Shown one piece after another: positions 50,701-62,206 of a DNA stretch of 64,000 nt. Position numbers and translations under genes: made by a program. Position 1 is the first letter of the stretch. Every line of letters starts with the position of its first letter. Origin of the DNA: Limanda limanda (taxonomy: Eukaryota; Chordata; Actinopteri; Pleuronectiformes; Pleuronectidae); assembly GCF_963576545.1 (NCBI RefSeq), contig NC_083639.1, positions 15,626,118 to 15,690,117 on the forward strand, given 5' to 3'. Below the pieces are notes generated by a model. It was given only the letters and a program-made list of their open reading frames with translations. It made no database searches and had not been told where the DNA came from.

Positions 50701-52284
50701 TATTGTGGGGCCCCTGTTGAATTCAACAAAACAGTCAATGTGAAGGATGGAAAGTGAAGGACATCGTTTTAAAAAGCAGCAGTGAAGGATGTGTTTGTCA
50801 CAGCGGGGTGTCACAAGGGAGTAATGTCAGCTCTGGTTCTCTTTGTTTTTCCCTTTGAAGTGCAAGGCTGTCTCATCTGATAAAGCTCCAGGAGGTTTGC
50901 ATCTTTGTTTAACGTGGAATGTGACAGATTTGGGTTGAATAAGATGCTTGGAGTGAAAAATACTGTACATGTGCGTGTTCGTGTGTGGCAAGTGCACGTG
51001 AGAGAGGAGGGCCTGAGCGTGATCGAGAGTCGATATGTGAGAACCATGAATGGGGGGAGCGCAGTCGAGGTAAATAAAGGAAAACGAGCGAATCACATCC
51101 CCGTGGCTCCATTGCAGCATCTTCCATTACCCAAGACCACCCGCCTGCCACACAGCAGCTCGCACACACAAGAGAGGGAGGGAAAACACAATTGCTCAAA
51201 CATGGAGGTTGATTTTCTTTCAGAAAACCCTCCAGTGGCTCTGATAAGAGGCAACAAGTGTACTGACAATATATCGACATGTTGCCAAAACATGAAATCA
51301 GTGTTCTGTGTCAGTCTTGCAGGGGGTTCAACCAATGTTTGTCCATTACAACATCGATTTCCTGCAGAGCTGCTCATCCCTCTACGATTTTCCTCTTGAC
51401 TTACGGACACACAACTGATAGACTCAATGAGGACGTCTGAGTATACATGAGTGTGTGTTATGTGTGCATGTGTGTGGATGAGGATAGGGAACTTGCCGGG
51501 CAACATACCAAAGCATCTAACTGCATTATAAAGATTAATTAATAGCCTGGATCTGTTTCCTATTATCTCTGTACGCTTGAAGATGGGGGTCCACGGCCAC
51601 ATGCCGAGCTGTGTTGGGGTTGTGGTCTGCTCTGATTACATCAGAGCCGGAGCCACAAGGGATCATTTTAATGACCCGAAAAATAAAGACTTTCCAACAA
51701 AGTTCTCCATGATTACCCGACAGCCTGCAGCAACATCCTCTTGTAGATCAGCAAGTAGGGAAAATGACTATGGCTACATCCATGCTGCTACGTTTTTATT
51801 TGGATCAACTTTGCTATGGATACACTTGGCGTCCACACTACTCCTGAGTTTTAGAATTGTTCAAACAGAGAAGTGGAAACGCTGCTGACCCAAATTTAGT
51901 TTGAAAACTCTTTTAAGTCTGGACAGGCAGCACCAGAGATGTTTGGAAATGTTGATGTAGCCACTCACAATTGCCTCCTGATTGGGTCTTTTGGGCCATG
52001 GTGTAGTCTTTGATGGTTCGCCAGGCTCCTATTACATGACCCCCTTCCAGAAGAAATCACCTGGAATCAGCCTCAGCTACCGGTGTAAACATGGGGAACA
52101 ATTATTGTTGACCCTGTTGTCTTGTGAAGTTAAATCCTGCATTTCAACTGCTTACATATAAGGAGCTATTATTTGAGCAGTCTTTGTTGTTAAAACAATG
52201 CAAACTGATATGGAGCCAAAACACCTGTATGAACAGAGATTGTTCTAGTTTGGATAAATTTTATTTCAAGACAGACAGACAGGC
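47766..52284. other. Gene-free, no exon recognised
   Basis: Unique sequence with short TG tracts (near 48652-48680). Frames at 50905-51399 (+) and 51093-51602 (-) overlap each other, lack family similarity, and are judged chance. Confidence 0.45.
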
Positions 52285-52440
52285 ACTTGTCTCCCTAGCC
52301 CCTTAACCCTAATCCTAACCATAACAACTAAATGCCTAGCCCTATCCATAACCTAAGTATTACTCTCTTAACCCTCAAACAGCCCTTTGAATTTGTGAGG
52401 ACCAGCAAAAATCTCTTCTCAATGATGGTTTTAAACCAAA
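52285..52440. repeat. CCCTAA-rich dispersed repeat (telomere-like look-alike)
   Basis: Loose 'ccttaaccctaatcc' and 'cataacctaag' text ends in 'aacagccctttgaat' and 'gtgaggaccagc'. This is a known-looking teleost dispersed repeat and not a true telomeric array. Confidence 0.5.
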
Positions 52441-53478
52441 ATTGGCCCTCATTACTATAGAAAGCATACACACAGGCAGAAAATCAACAGTGTCTGTCTG
52501 CCTCTGTGTTGTAAAACACTCATAAGGGGTTTTGGGGGGATGGTTGGTTCCTTTTGAAGTTGGACAATGACCTCCAACTTGTTGCTTTCTGACATCCCCC
52601 CACGCTTTCTCTGCATTCACACACACACCAGTGAACACACTCCGCATCCAGGAAGTGGCTCCTTCAGGATTGTGTGTCTGTGTGTGTGTGTCTGTGTGTG
52701 TGTGAGTGGGTGTGTGTGTGTGGGTCAGGAGCAGACATGTGGACTTGGATGGAGATATTGTTGCATGGGTGGATGGAGGGAAGGATGGGGGGGATGGGCA
52801 GAGGAGGCGGGGAAACAAACTTTCTCCACCAACTAACATTGACCTGGAGCAAACAGTGGGGCCTTTATAAGGGTTAAAGGCAGCAGCCGCTTTAACACCT
52901 CGGTGTCACCAGCTCACATGTGTGTGTGTGTTGGTGCGACTATAAAATAAGTCTGCCACCGTGAGAAAATGCAGAAAAAAAGAGAGGGAAAGAGGAAATG
53001 GATCAAAACTAACAGAGAGGAAACAGTCTAAGTTTAGTCTAATAAAGGAATCACACAGCTCTGTGACAAAGTGGGTGTCTGAAGATAAGAACCTTCCAGT
53101 GCAAGGGCTATCTTATCTGCAGTTAGAGCTTGGTTAGAGACTGAGGAACATTCAGGGATGGTGTAAAAATCTGGGGTTTTCCAAATATATATTCAGATGT
53201 TTAATAATAACGGGTTACACAATTAAAGGGGTTACAGGTCAATGATAGGCTGACACATTATTTATTTACATGCAAAATGCCACAACTAAAAAGTCATTGT
53301 TTTTGCACTAATTCAATCAAAAACATCAATCAGTGCAGATCAAATACCACCGTGTGGCCAAAACACACACACCTACACAAACTGTTTAAAAGTCATGCAA
53401 AAATTCCCCTCTGCACACTGGTTATTATTTCTTTATTATATCTGTTTACTGTATGCATACCTATGTCCTTAGTCTCTC

Positions 53479-53484
<6 letters not shown>
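52441..53484. other. Gene-free, short TG tracts
   Basis: Interrupted TG tract at 52673-52722 and a purine-rich stretch at 52750-52820. No gene was seen. Confidence 0.5.
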
Positions 53485-53509
<25 letters not shown>

Positions 53510-53515
53510 ATGTAT

Positions 53516-53587
<72 letters not shown>
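53485..53587. repeat. (TG)n / (TATG)n microsatellite
   Basis: About 40 bp of TATG-type repeats passes into about 65 bp of pure TG. Confidence 0.95.
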
Positions 53588-53588
<1 letters not shown>

Positions 53589-56500
53589 TGTTTGGCACTG
53601 CAAGGTCTGCGCTAAGCATTTATGAGCTAATTAAGGTCTGGCCAGGACTGGCAGGCTGGTGATAAGGCCCGTCTCTTGCCCTCTCATTAATGGTATGCGC
53701 TCTGCTGGGGATTTACACGCATGCACACACACAAACACACACACACACACAGGTATGTACTCTAAAGGAAAAAAAAATCAACAGTGGCAGCACTATTCAC
53801 TCATTATTAAACAGGCTCCCACACGGATTCCTCAGATTTAACATTTGGGAGCTTGACTGAGTATTTCAAATAAATTAAAGTAACCGAATACGGAAACTGA
53901 AAGGAAGGGATAGTGTTGCATTCGTGTGTCACGGTCAAATTATTAACACACAACCGGCAGCCAAGTTCAGTAACGTGAGAGCAATATGGAGCAAGTCTGT
54001 CCCTGTTGCTCTTCAATCCTGTATGTAGCTGTGGAAATAATAATTGTATTAACACAATCTGCACATGGGAGGTTACAAAGGCACTAAACAAGTCTTTCCT
54101 CAGCTGCACCCACAAGCATCTTCCCTCTGTTTCTCTTTATGTCAGTCTCTCCTCATCTTTCTCCTCTTGATCATTCCCTCTCCAGTCAAGACTTCTGCTC
54201 AACATTCCTTTGTATGTGATCACTGCAGTTGTTTCTCTCTCCCTCCCGCCTTCTGCTTCACAAATCAAACACAACCCAACATGCAAACAAACCTTCCTTG
54301 TAAAAGAGACATGACAAAACCTCAACAATTCACTGGGACAACAGCACATGGAAAATGTGTGTGCGCGTGTGTGTGTGTGTGTGTGTGCGGCATTCCTTTC
54401 TGTATAGATTTGGCAAAACACAGCAGAAGGAGACATGGGTCACAGACTGCCGGGAATTAATCTCTAAACCATTAGTGGCTCCATTTCAGAAAGAAAGAAA
54501 AAGAAAGCCTGAAGGTGAGGATGTGTGAGGCAGGGAAGAGAGAAGCTTGCAGCAGTGGAGGAGAAAGAAGTTACAGAGAGCAGTATGTACGTAGGCTGGT
54601 TTGCTGAGAAGATGACTTGTTTGGAAGAGGACCAATCTACAGGCTGTCTGTCTGTCGGTATGAAGCTGAGCCAAAGTACACACAAACACACACATAAACA
54701 CACAAACGTGCACTGGCAGCAACCTGGTGAGCTCCACCAACCTGAACAAGATAAGCAAGGCCACGCTCTACTTCTATGTGTGTCTTTGTCTATTTATCTG
54801 TGTGTGACTGAGAACCTGAGTGTCAGAAGAAACAGATAAGCCAAAGTGTGTATATTCATGTGTTAAGATTTACTTGTGTCTGTGTTTGAATGATGAGTAA
54901 TGCACTTCCATCAGCCCGATGTATTCTCTGCTGTGTAATAGATTTATTTAGTTATGGTTTATTTGACAGGGACAAACATAGTGTCAATAGACAAATAGCT
55001 ATCACATGCAAATATCCCCTAGAAAAACTTTTGTGAAAACAGAATGGAGTGTTTCAAGATTCAATAAAAATACATATAATAAACATAATAAGTTCAATCA
55101 ACAGAGGCAACACATCAACTGTAGTCTAACCTGTATGGTAAAAGATTGGGTGCAGTACTAAAGTACAGTATAACTCTCCACTGATCTTTTGCTATATTGT
55201 CTTGTGCCTGCATACACTACTGTATATGGGTCAAGCCAACTTGATAAGCAGCTTCGACTCTGCCAAGCTGGCATGGCGGTGGTCGGCAAGGAGATAGAAG
55301 AGGTTTCAAGGGGGTGTGTGCTCGGAAACCTGCTCCAGCGGGTGATTTATGAGTGGGCACCAGCAACACTGTGGGTACATATGAAGTGAGGTGAAAGTTC
55401 AGCCAGGAAAACTGTTTCCTTGTGGATGCCCCCTAAGTCACATGCATAGTATCTGTTATCCGCTAACTCATTCTTTCTTTTAATCCAATCCCAACCTGAC
55501 ACTCTCCTTCAGCCAATTAGATGTAAGCTGTTAAAAGTTTGAAATGATCTCTCTCCTTTCAATGGTCAGTTCAGTACCATCATCACTGACCTATCTCCAC
55601 CCTTGTTCCACCTCTACTGTGGATACAAGGTAATATACCTTCTACCCTCCAATCAGACGTCACAACTTCCTGCTTCATTCCTCAGGATCACCAGCCCTAG
55701 TGTTCAGACTCTGGGGTAAGTCTCCTTCATACATGAAGCCCTAATTCGTAGGACTGTTACCATGGTGTTCTACTTCATGCTGGAATGTAAGCACCAACGT
55801 CTTTTCCTCTTAAATATATTTTATTTCATTCTAATTTACTAATTCTCCTTGGTTTCTCTATAAGTCCCCACTGATTGAAATGACTGTCAACCAAAGCCCT
55901 GTGTGCCACAGTTCTGGGTCACATCTAGCAGGCTCCACATCAGAGGGAGAGAGTTGTCATCCTGTCCCAGAGCTACCTGACAGTTTCTACCTGGTCTTCA
56001 CTCCGTGGAGGCCTTTAGTGCTGCAGACAGCATTAGGTTTCAAGTAACATGGAATACTTTATCATGTGGTGCACACAGAGCACATTCGGGCCACACACAC
56101 ATGGATAGGCACATGAGAACAGACAGAGAAGAGATTCAGTGGAGAGTTAATGCACAAAGAGGCAGGAGGAAGAGGGAGATCCATCGTCTCTGTCCTACTT
56201 TGCACCACCGTCCCCCTTCCCTCTCCCGGCTCCATTCTTTAGGGAGGGATCAGTGGAAAAACAGCTAGTCAGCAAATTTCAGACAACACTGTACATCCAC
56301 TGCTGTTTCCTGCTGATTCAAAGCCTTACCTCTCTGCAACACTGGGGAGCACAATTCAATTTTATACTCCAAATCCTAAATCCCAAGACTTACAGGCTGG
56401 TACAAAATAGCATATAAATCCGTTAACAAATAGAATGACACGCACTAGTGTGCATACCTTCACCAAGGCCAACAGTCCCCTTATGAAACCACATTTGAAG

Positions 56501-57805
56501 TAACCTACTCTGGATTTTTATGAAGATACTTTCAATTTACAGACACTCATAGATTTCTGTGAAGATGGCAAAAATCTTAAAAAATAACAAAGGTCAGAAA
56601 TCCTGGATCTGCGACTTTGTCCAGACACACTTTAAAATAGAATGGCTTCTTTCTTTCCATTTGTGAGGCTTTTTACGTGAGAAACAAAGAAACCAACCTA
56701 CATCTTGTCTTCACATACAGGGGACCATTTCAACCGATCCCTTTCAGAGGAAGATATATACAGGAAAGCTTTTCTTCTTCAGAAAAGGTGTGTGTCATTA
56801 TATTATCATTACATTTTAGGGTTGAATGCAAAGTTAAACTTTTTCTATATCAAGATATGAGCGTTGCACAATGGGATGAGGCAGGCGGCTACATGCAGAG
56901 ACACTGGTGGAAAGAGATTCTTTCAGATTACTCTGAAGTGCATCTTGTTGACAGTAACCTACATGCAGGTGACACGCACTGCGAACTTCAAGTTAAAGTG
57001 CTGAGAATTTTAACTGAATTTCAAAATCACGACTTCTGTGCTTTTGCAGGTGAATGACGATTTGACATTTAATTACTGTTTTAACACATTTTAATGGTTT
57101 TCCCCAATCCTGATCATGACATTCCTTCCCCTCATCCATTGGACTCTCACTGACACTTTAGATTTTTCATTTGGACCATATTGCTGAGGTTTGGCCTTTG
57201 TGTTACTAACTGATATTTTGCCCTTCAGAAAATGTATCAGGGTTGGTTCTGGGTCAATTCATAGTCCATCTTGCTCATGTTTAATGCGTATGGGAGGAAT
57301 TGTTGTCATGGTAAGACAGATTTGTTTAACATGCAACACAATGGCCATGCAGACATGTCTGGTCAAATGCAAGTGAGAATGGGAGCCACCTCTTCTCTGC
57401 ACACTGAAGATGTATTGTTTGTGCCGCGGTGACAACATGACAGGATGACATCATCATTCAGGTATAGTGATGACAGCGGCGGGACCCCCGGGACAGCACC
57501 ACTTGTTTACCTCAGAGGAGGAATCTACATTTTGTCTCGACCTCCATGAATTACCAGCTTGAACAATAGGCTGTTTTACAAAACCCTGACTCCACCGACC
57601 TGCCACCCCTGGTCTGAGTGGAGAGACAGGGACTGAGTGAAGGTAACAATGTGTGTTTGTGTGATGAGGATACAGTGGGTGGTAGGAAGAGACAGATCGT
57701 CTGTCATATGCTCCCGTGTGTATATCTGTGTGCTTTTGCAACGCAGGACCTTGTCTCAAATAACTTTGTGTGTACATGTGGATAAACCAAACTTCACTGA
57801 GCGTG
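53588..57805. other. Gene-free, no exon recognised
   Basis: It contains CA and TG runs (53722-53752, 54357-54390). A 126-codon frame at 56677-57057 has no recognisable motif, and no supporting exons were found. Confidence 0.45.
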
Positions 57806-57807
57806 TT

Positions 57808-57878
<71 letters not shown>
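57806..57878. repeat. (TG)n microsatellite
   Basis: About 70 bp of TG with two TTTG interruptions at its start. Confidence 0.95.
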
Positions 57879-60800
57879 TCTCCTTGGCAAAACTGAGCAG
57901 GTCTTGCTGCCGTGCCAAGGCTGTGGTTATTCTCCAGAGCCAGAGGAAGAGGAGCACATATACTTCATTATGACCTGCATTCATCACCCCTGGGACAGCT
58001 TGGCACTGCTTCTCCTCCCGTCGTCCTCCCACCTCCTTCTAACCGTGTCCCTCGCTCCTCTTTTTCAGCAGCACAGGTCCATCTTCCACCATCTCTCCAC
58101 CTCATCTCCCGCCCTTGCTGCACTTTCTCTCTTACTCCTCTTTCATCTAGTCAGATCCTTCCTTCTCGCTCTGCTGCTTGCTTTTTCCCCTTCAGTACGA
58201 CCACCCCCCCCCCATCTTACTTTACTTACCTTGGTCTAACCTTCAATCTGTACCTTCTCTCTCTTTTTTAATTAACTTCCTCTAATCCTCACTTTCCGTC
58301 TGTCTTAACCCATCCTCCCAGCCTTTCATCAGCTCACCCACTCCTTCCTCTCTCTTCCCCGCAAACACAGCTCATTTTCCTTCCTGTTACTCCTCCTGCT
58401 CCTTCAACTGCTTCTGTGCCACCTGATCTGCTGAATTAGCCAAGTGGTGGCATCCACTGTGTCTGTTAAAGAATCACATTGATATTTAAAAAAAATAATT
58501 CTGAAATTTTCGAGGATTCATTTGATCCGACAAGGAACAATATAACTTTTGAGAATTAAAAAGTATTGGGTAACTGAAAAAAGGCAAAGGTACAATACTA
58601 CACACCAGCAGCAAACAAACCATATGAATCCAATCTCTGCCGATAAACTATGTTCTCAATATTAGTTTGCTAAACTTATTGTTACAATCCATTCCCTCTA
58701 ATTTTAACTAAACTTGGCTAAAATGAAAATGTATGGTTTCCTAAGCTGTATCCTAGGCTGTTAATTGGCCTTTTAACTTATATACCTGTTGTGTGAAGAT
58801 ATGTAGTTTGCCAAAATGTGTATGACATAAACATGTAGTTTTGCACAGATGGCAACACCAACTGTTGGATCGGCTTAAATCTCTTCCATAAGGCGTACAA
58901 AGTCAAAAAGAGGAGCCTACAGCACAGAACCTGTGTTTGTTCAGCCCTTTAGAGTACTTTTCCAAATCTTCTTAATGTGTGTATGTACTTTAATGTTTGT
59001 GTGCGTGTTTAGACCACACGTGTGGGGAGCCTACCTGCTGTCCCATATGGTTGGCATTCGGCCTAATTAAAGATTTTGTTGCCCCACAAACTGGGTGTAT
59101 TGCCATAAGTGCTCCCTGAAGTCCTGTATTTATGGCAACTTGGCATTATAAACGAGGATAAAAGGAGAGCAGAGACGAGTCTGATTTCTCCACACGTCGC
59201 CATAGAGACAGAGGAAAAGTTCCCAGGCAACACAGCAGCTCTGCAGCCATGCCATGATATGACTGTATGTCGTATAAACTGCGTTGATTAAACTTTACAA
59301 TACCTTTTCAGATGATTTCTGGTCATAAAGATATATTTTTATGAGATGAGGAACAAGAGGACACATACACACAGTGATTTTAATGTATGAATATCACAAA
59401 CAAACCAATAAAACATTTAAACAATGTTCTCTGGGAAGATTAATGGATGTGCCGCGACCTATCTCTCTCTCGCAATCTACAACACTGATCAAACTGACAG
59501 TTATATACTCTATAAGTGCTCATCGCCAGCCTTTTCTACTGTGCAGGCTTATTCCACATAGCAGTCATACCTCTGGGAGTAGCTCAGAGTGACCTGAGCC
59601 GGAGACATTTGACACTGAATCACTGACACATGACCCTGAGCTTGACGGGTGAGGTCAGTGCAGGGAAGCTCACTTCAGTCCAAATATTGGCGAATGCTTT
59701 ACCAGTTCCATCGTGTGAGACCCACGCAAACAGTAAATTAAGCTTAAAGCCTCAGAGAATTTGTGAATACAGAGGAACAGCTATTGACTCGGCTAAGGGC
59801 ATGAAAAGCCACGGCTCTTGCTGTAATTCAGTTCATAATTATGACCAGGACTTTAATGAAGTGTGCGAGAGCTGGCACTTCCTCTGCTTGCTGTGAAACC
59901 AGAAATAGCTCTGTTTTGGGTGGCACATGCCGTTTCACCAGATGGATCAAAAACAAAGTTATTTCCGCCACCAAATTTTCCAACCGTGAAACTTTTTCCA
60001 CAGACAGAGTCGGGTTACGGGGCTCTGTGTTCTTGACCGAACGCGATGGAAAAAATACGGGAGGTGTGAAACAAAAATCAAATTAGCTCACTTCTGACGT
60101 CCTGGCTCAGCTGTGCGTCTAATTTCCTTATTAACTCACGCAGTAGAGGAGATCTGAGGTCGCTCCTCATCCGGTGACACTCCAATCCATCTCCTCATGA
60201 GTAATGAATGCTTAACAGGGCTGGAGGCAGCCCCCCAGCTAAATGAACGCTACTCAGGCCACTTTCACAACAATGTCAAGAGATGGTGAAAGGAGATAGA
60301 TGAAGAACAACATCTGGGGCCTCTTTGTTCGCTGATGACTCTCCGTGGGAGAGGGGGAAAAAAAGGAAAAGATGGAGGAAGTCTCTATATATTCTCTGTG
60401 TAACTGCATGCGCGTTATCAAGGACAGAAGTGACTCAAGAGGGATGCAATTCATCCGCTGCTGAAAATGTGGCATAGACAAAAAACTAATTTCCTCCCTT
60501 CGTCAGCAGAAAAGATCAGACAGAAAAAGTTCAGCTAGAGGATAGCGAAGGTTTCCACTCTTCAGCCAGTCACCTTGCGATGACACATCTGCCCAGTAAC
60601 CCCTCCAAAACAGCTGGTCTAATTTACATCTTTTAATCCCGGTTGTGTTTATAAGAAAAAACAAAAAAACTGTCCTCCATTGTTAACCTTAAATTAAGAT
60701 CGATTGTTCAGTCTCTGTAAGAAAATGACTTGATTTCCATGAGATTTTTTGGTGATGTCTTCATGTGTGTAATATAATCAAGGTGTTGGGTGGTAAACAG

Positions 60801-61117
60801 GAAAAAAAAAAAGGAGGACGCTGCTCTGGTTAGATTAACATTAGCATTTCAACATGCTGCTGTAGAATGGTTGGTCTGGCTGCTACGAGACAACAGACCC
60901 CCACTCACTCCCGCTACAGTTTCATCATTTCATTTTCAATTCCTCTTCATTCTGCCTTTCTTTCCTGTTCCTGTTTTTTTCCCTTCTCTGACCCCCCTCG
61001 TCTCTCTTCATTCATCTGCCTCAACCCTCGTATTCCCAAGCCACTCTATATCTGTCTCCTGGTCTCTCCATCGTCCTCTCCCACACTCCTCCTCTCTAAT
61101 CACTTCCATCACTCTCG
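57879..61117. other. Gene-free, with pyrimidine-rich tract and complex blocks
   Basis: The plus strand at 58000-58440 is strongly C/T-rich without a simple unit, and 60930-61110 is similar. Complex non-repetitive blocks at 58990-59260 and 59590-60180 could be regulatory. No exon was found. Confidence 0.35.
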
Positions 61118-61616
61118 TGTGACGAGTGGGGGGAAGCAGGCTCTTGTGTTTGACGGACAGGTCCTGAGTGCAGACATCTCCCCACGGTCGACCTTATCAC
61201 CAGTCCGGCTTGGCAGAGTTGAGTGGCAGTCTGCTTTTCCTGGCTGCACTTTTCGCCTCTGGTCGTCTCCAGAGCTCTTTGTGTATTGTGACGGCCTCCT
61301 GCCTGTGGATGTGTGTATGCTTTGTCAATGTGTGTGTATGCTTTGTCAAGCTGCAGGTGATGAGCTGGTGGGCGTGGCCAATTCCCAAACCTCTGTTAAG
61401 CTGGTCCTTCCTCCTGCCTCAGTCTCTTCCTGACATCGCCTGGCTCCGGAGGGAGAGCGGTGTGCCGCTCCGCCGCAGCCCCTCGTTTTCTATTGTGTTC
61501 TCTTGGTTTGCTTTGCCGTCATTTTGGTCCCTTGTGTTAGGGAAATAAATTATCCTTTTGTTACTTTTACCTGCGCAGTTCCTTTTATTTGTCCGACCAT
61601 GAGCCGGGTCGTGACA
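61118..61616 (+). repeat. 5' long terminal repeat (499 bp)
   Basis: It begins TGTGACGA and ends TCGTGACA, giving TG...CA ends in a short imperfect inverted repeat. AATAAA at 61544-61549 fits an R/U5 polyadenylation signal. A word of about 19 bp (TGTGTGTATGCTTTGTCAA) occurs twice at 61311-61349. The primer-binding site 4 nt past the end supports this boundary. The start is less certain without the 3' copy. Confidence 0.75.
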
Positions 61617-61620
61617 AATG

Positions 61621-61632
61621 TGGGGGCTCGTC
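61621..61632 (+). other. Primer-binding site, tRNA-Pro-like
   Basis: TGGGGGCTCGTC equals the first 12 bases of the sequence complementary to the 3' end of tRNA-Pro. Pairing breaks after that, so the primer match is shorter than the usual 18. Confidence 0.7.
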
Positions 61633-62206
61633 TCGTTGTCCGTGTGCGCTAGTAAGCCAGAGTTGTGAATGAACTCACGGGAGTTTGTGAATGGAACCGT
61701 TTTGGCGGCGTTACTATTGAGTGGCGTGGGAACCCGGAAGTCGCGAGGGCTTGTGTGTGTGGTTTGTACGCCACGGTTTAGCTGTGAACTGCGTAAGTAA
61801 ATTTTGGGCCATGGTTGTGTTGTTTCTCTGGGTCACTTGGCTTTTGTTGCTGCTTGAAGATAATTGTTTTGTCCGGGCATCCTGATCAGTTAGCCGCCGG
61901 GTGAGCAGATCTCGCCACTTTAATATTTTGCCTTTTTTGTTTTGGTCGGTAACCCTGAGGAGGGAGTGCGCTGGCTTTGGGTTGTTGCAGCTGGCCAGTC
62001 TCGGTCAGATGTAATTTCCTGCGGTTGGTGTCACTTCGAGCTCGGCAAGCCGACGAAGACTACGTGAGGTTTAGTAAGTATTGTGGTAGGTAGTTAGGGG
62101 TTGGGGTGTCTCGGCTTGTGTTTTTTCGTAGCTCCTTGTTGGGAGTTACCTGGTAAGTAGCAGCAAAAGTAAGTGTCCTGGAGTTTTGTATTACTGTGTG
62201 TAGAGT
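61633..62206 (+). other. Untranslated leader of the retrotransposon
   Basis: A 574-nt leader with several GTAAGT-like words (for example near 61793 and 62152). No coding frame of note was seen. It would carry packaging signals. Confidence 0.6.

Noticed and set aside
50905..51602. 164- and 169-codon frames on opposite strands
   Set aside because: They overlap each other antisense, contain no domain or motif, and include CA-derived His/Thr runs.
52285..52440. Interstitial telomere
   Set aside because: The CCCTAA-like words are irregular and sit inside a recognisable dispersed repeat, so this is not a telomeric array.
52571..52640. Possible missing upstream prickle2 coding exon ending Trp-Arg before a GT on the minus strand
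   Set aside because: Its cysteines come from a TG repeat, the donor (gtcatt) is weak, and the spacing does not match the PRICKLE3 N-terminus.
56677..57057. 126-codon plus-strand frame
   Set aside because: It is the least repetitive unexplained frame in the desert, but no domain, neighbouring exon or codon bias was seen. Transcript data would be needed to revive it.
57537..57560. Second candidate for that exon (…NSWR before gtcgag, minus strand)
   Set aside because: No cysteines, weak donor, 29 kb away. Chance match.
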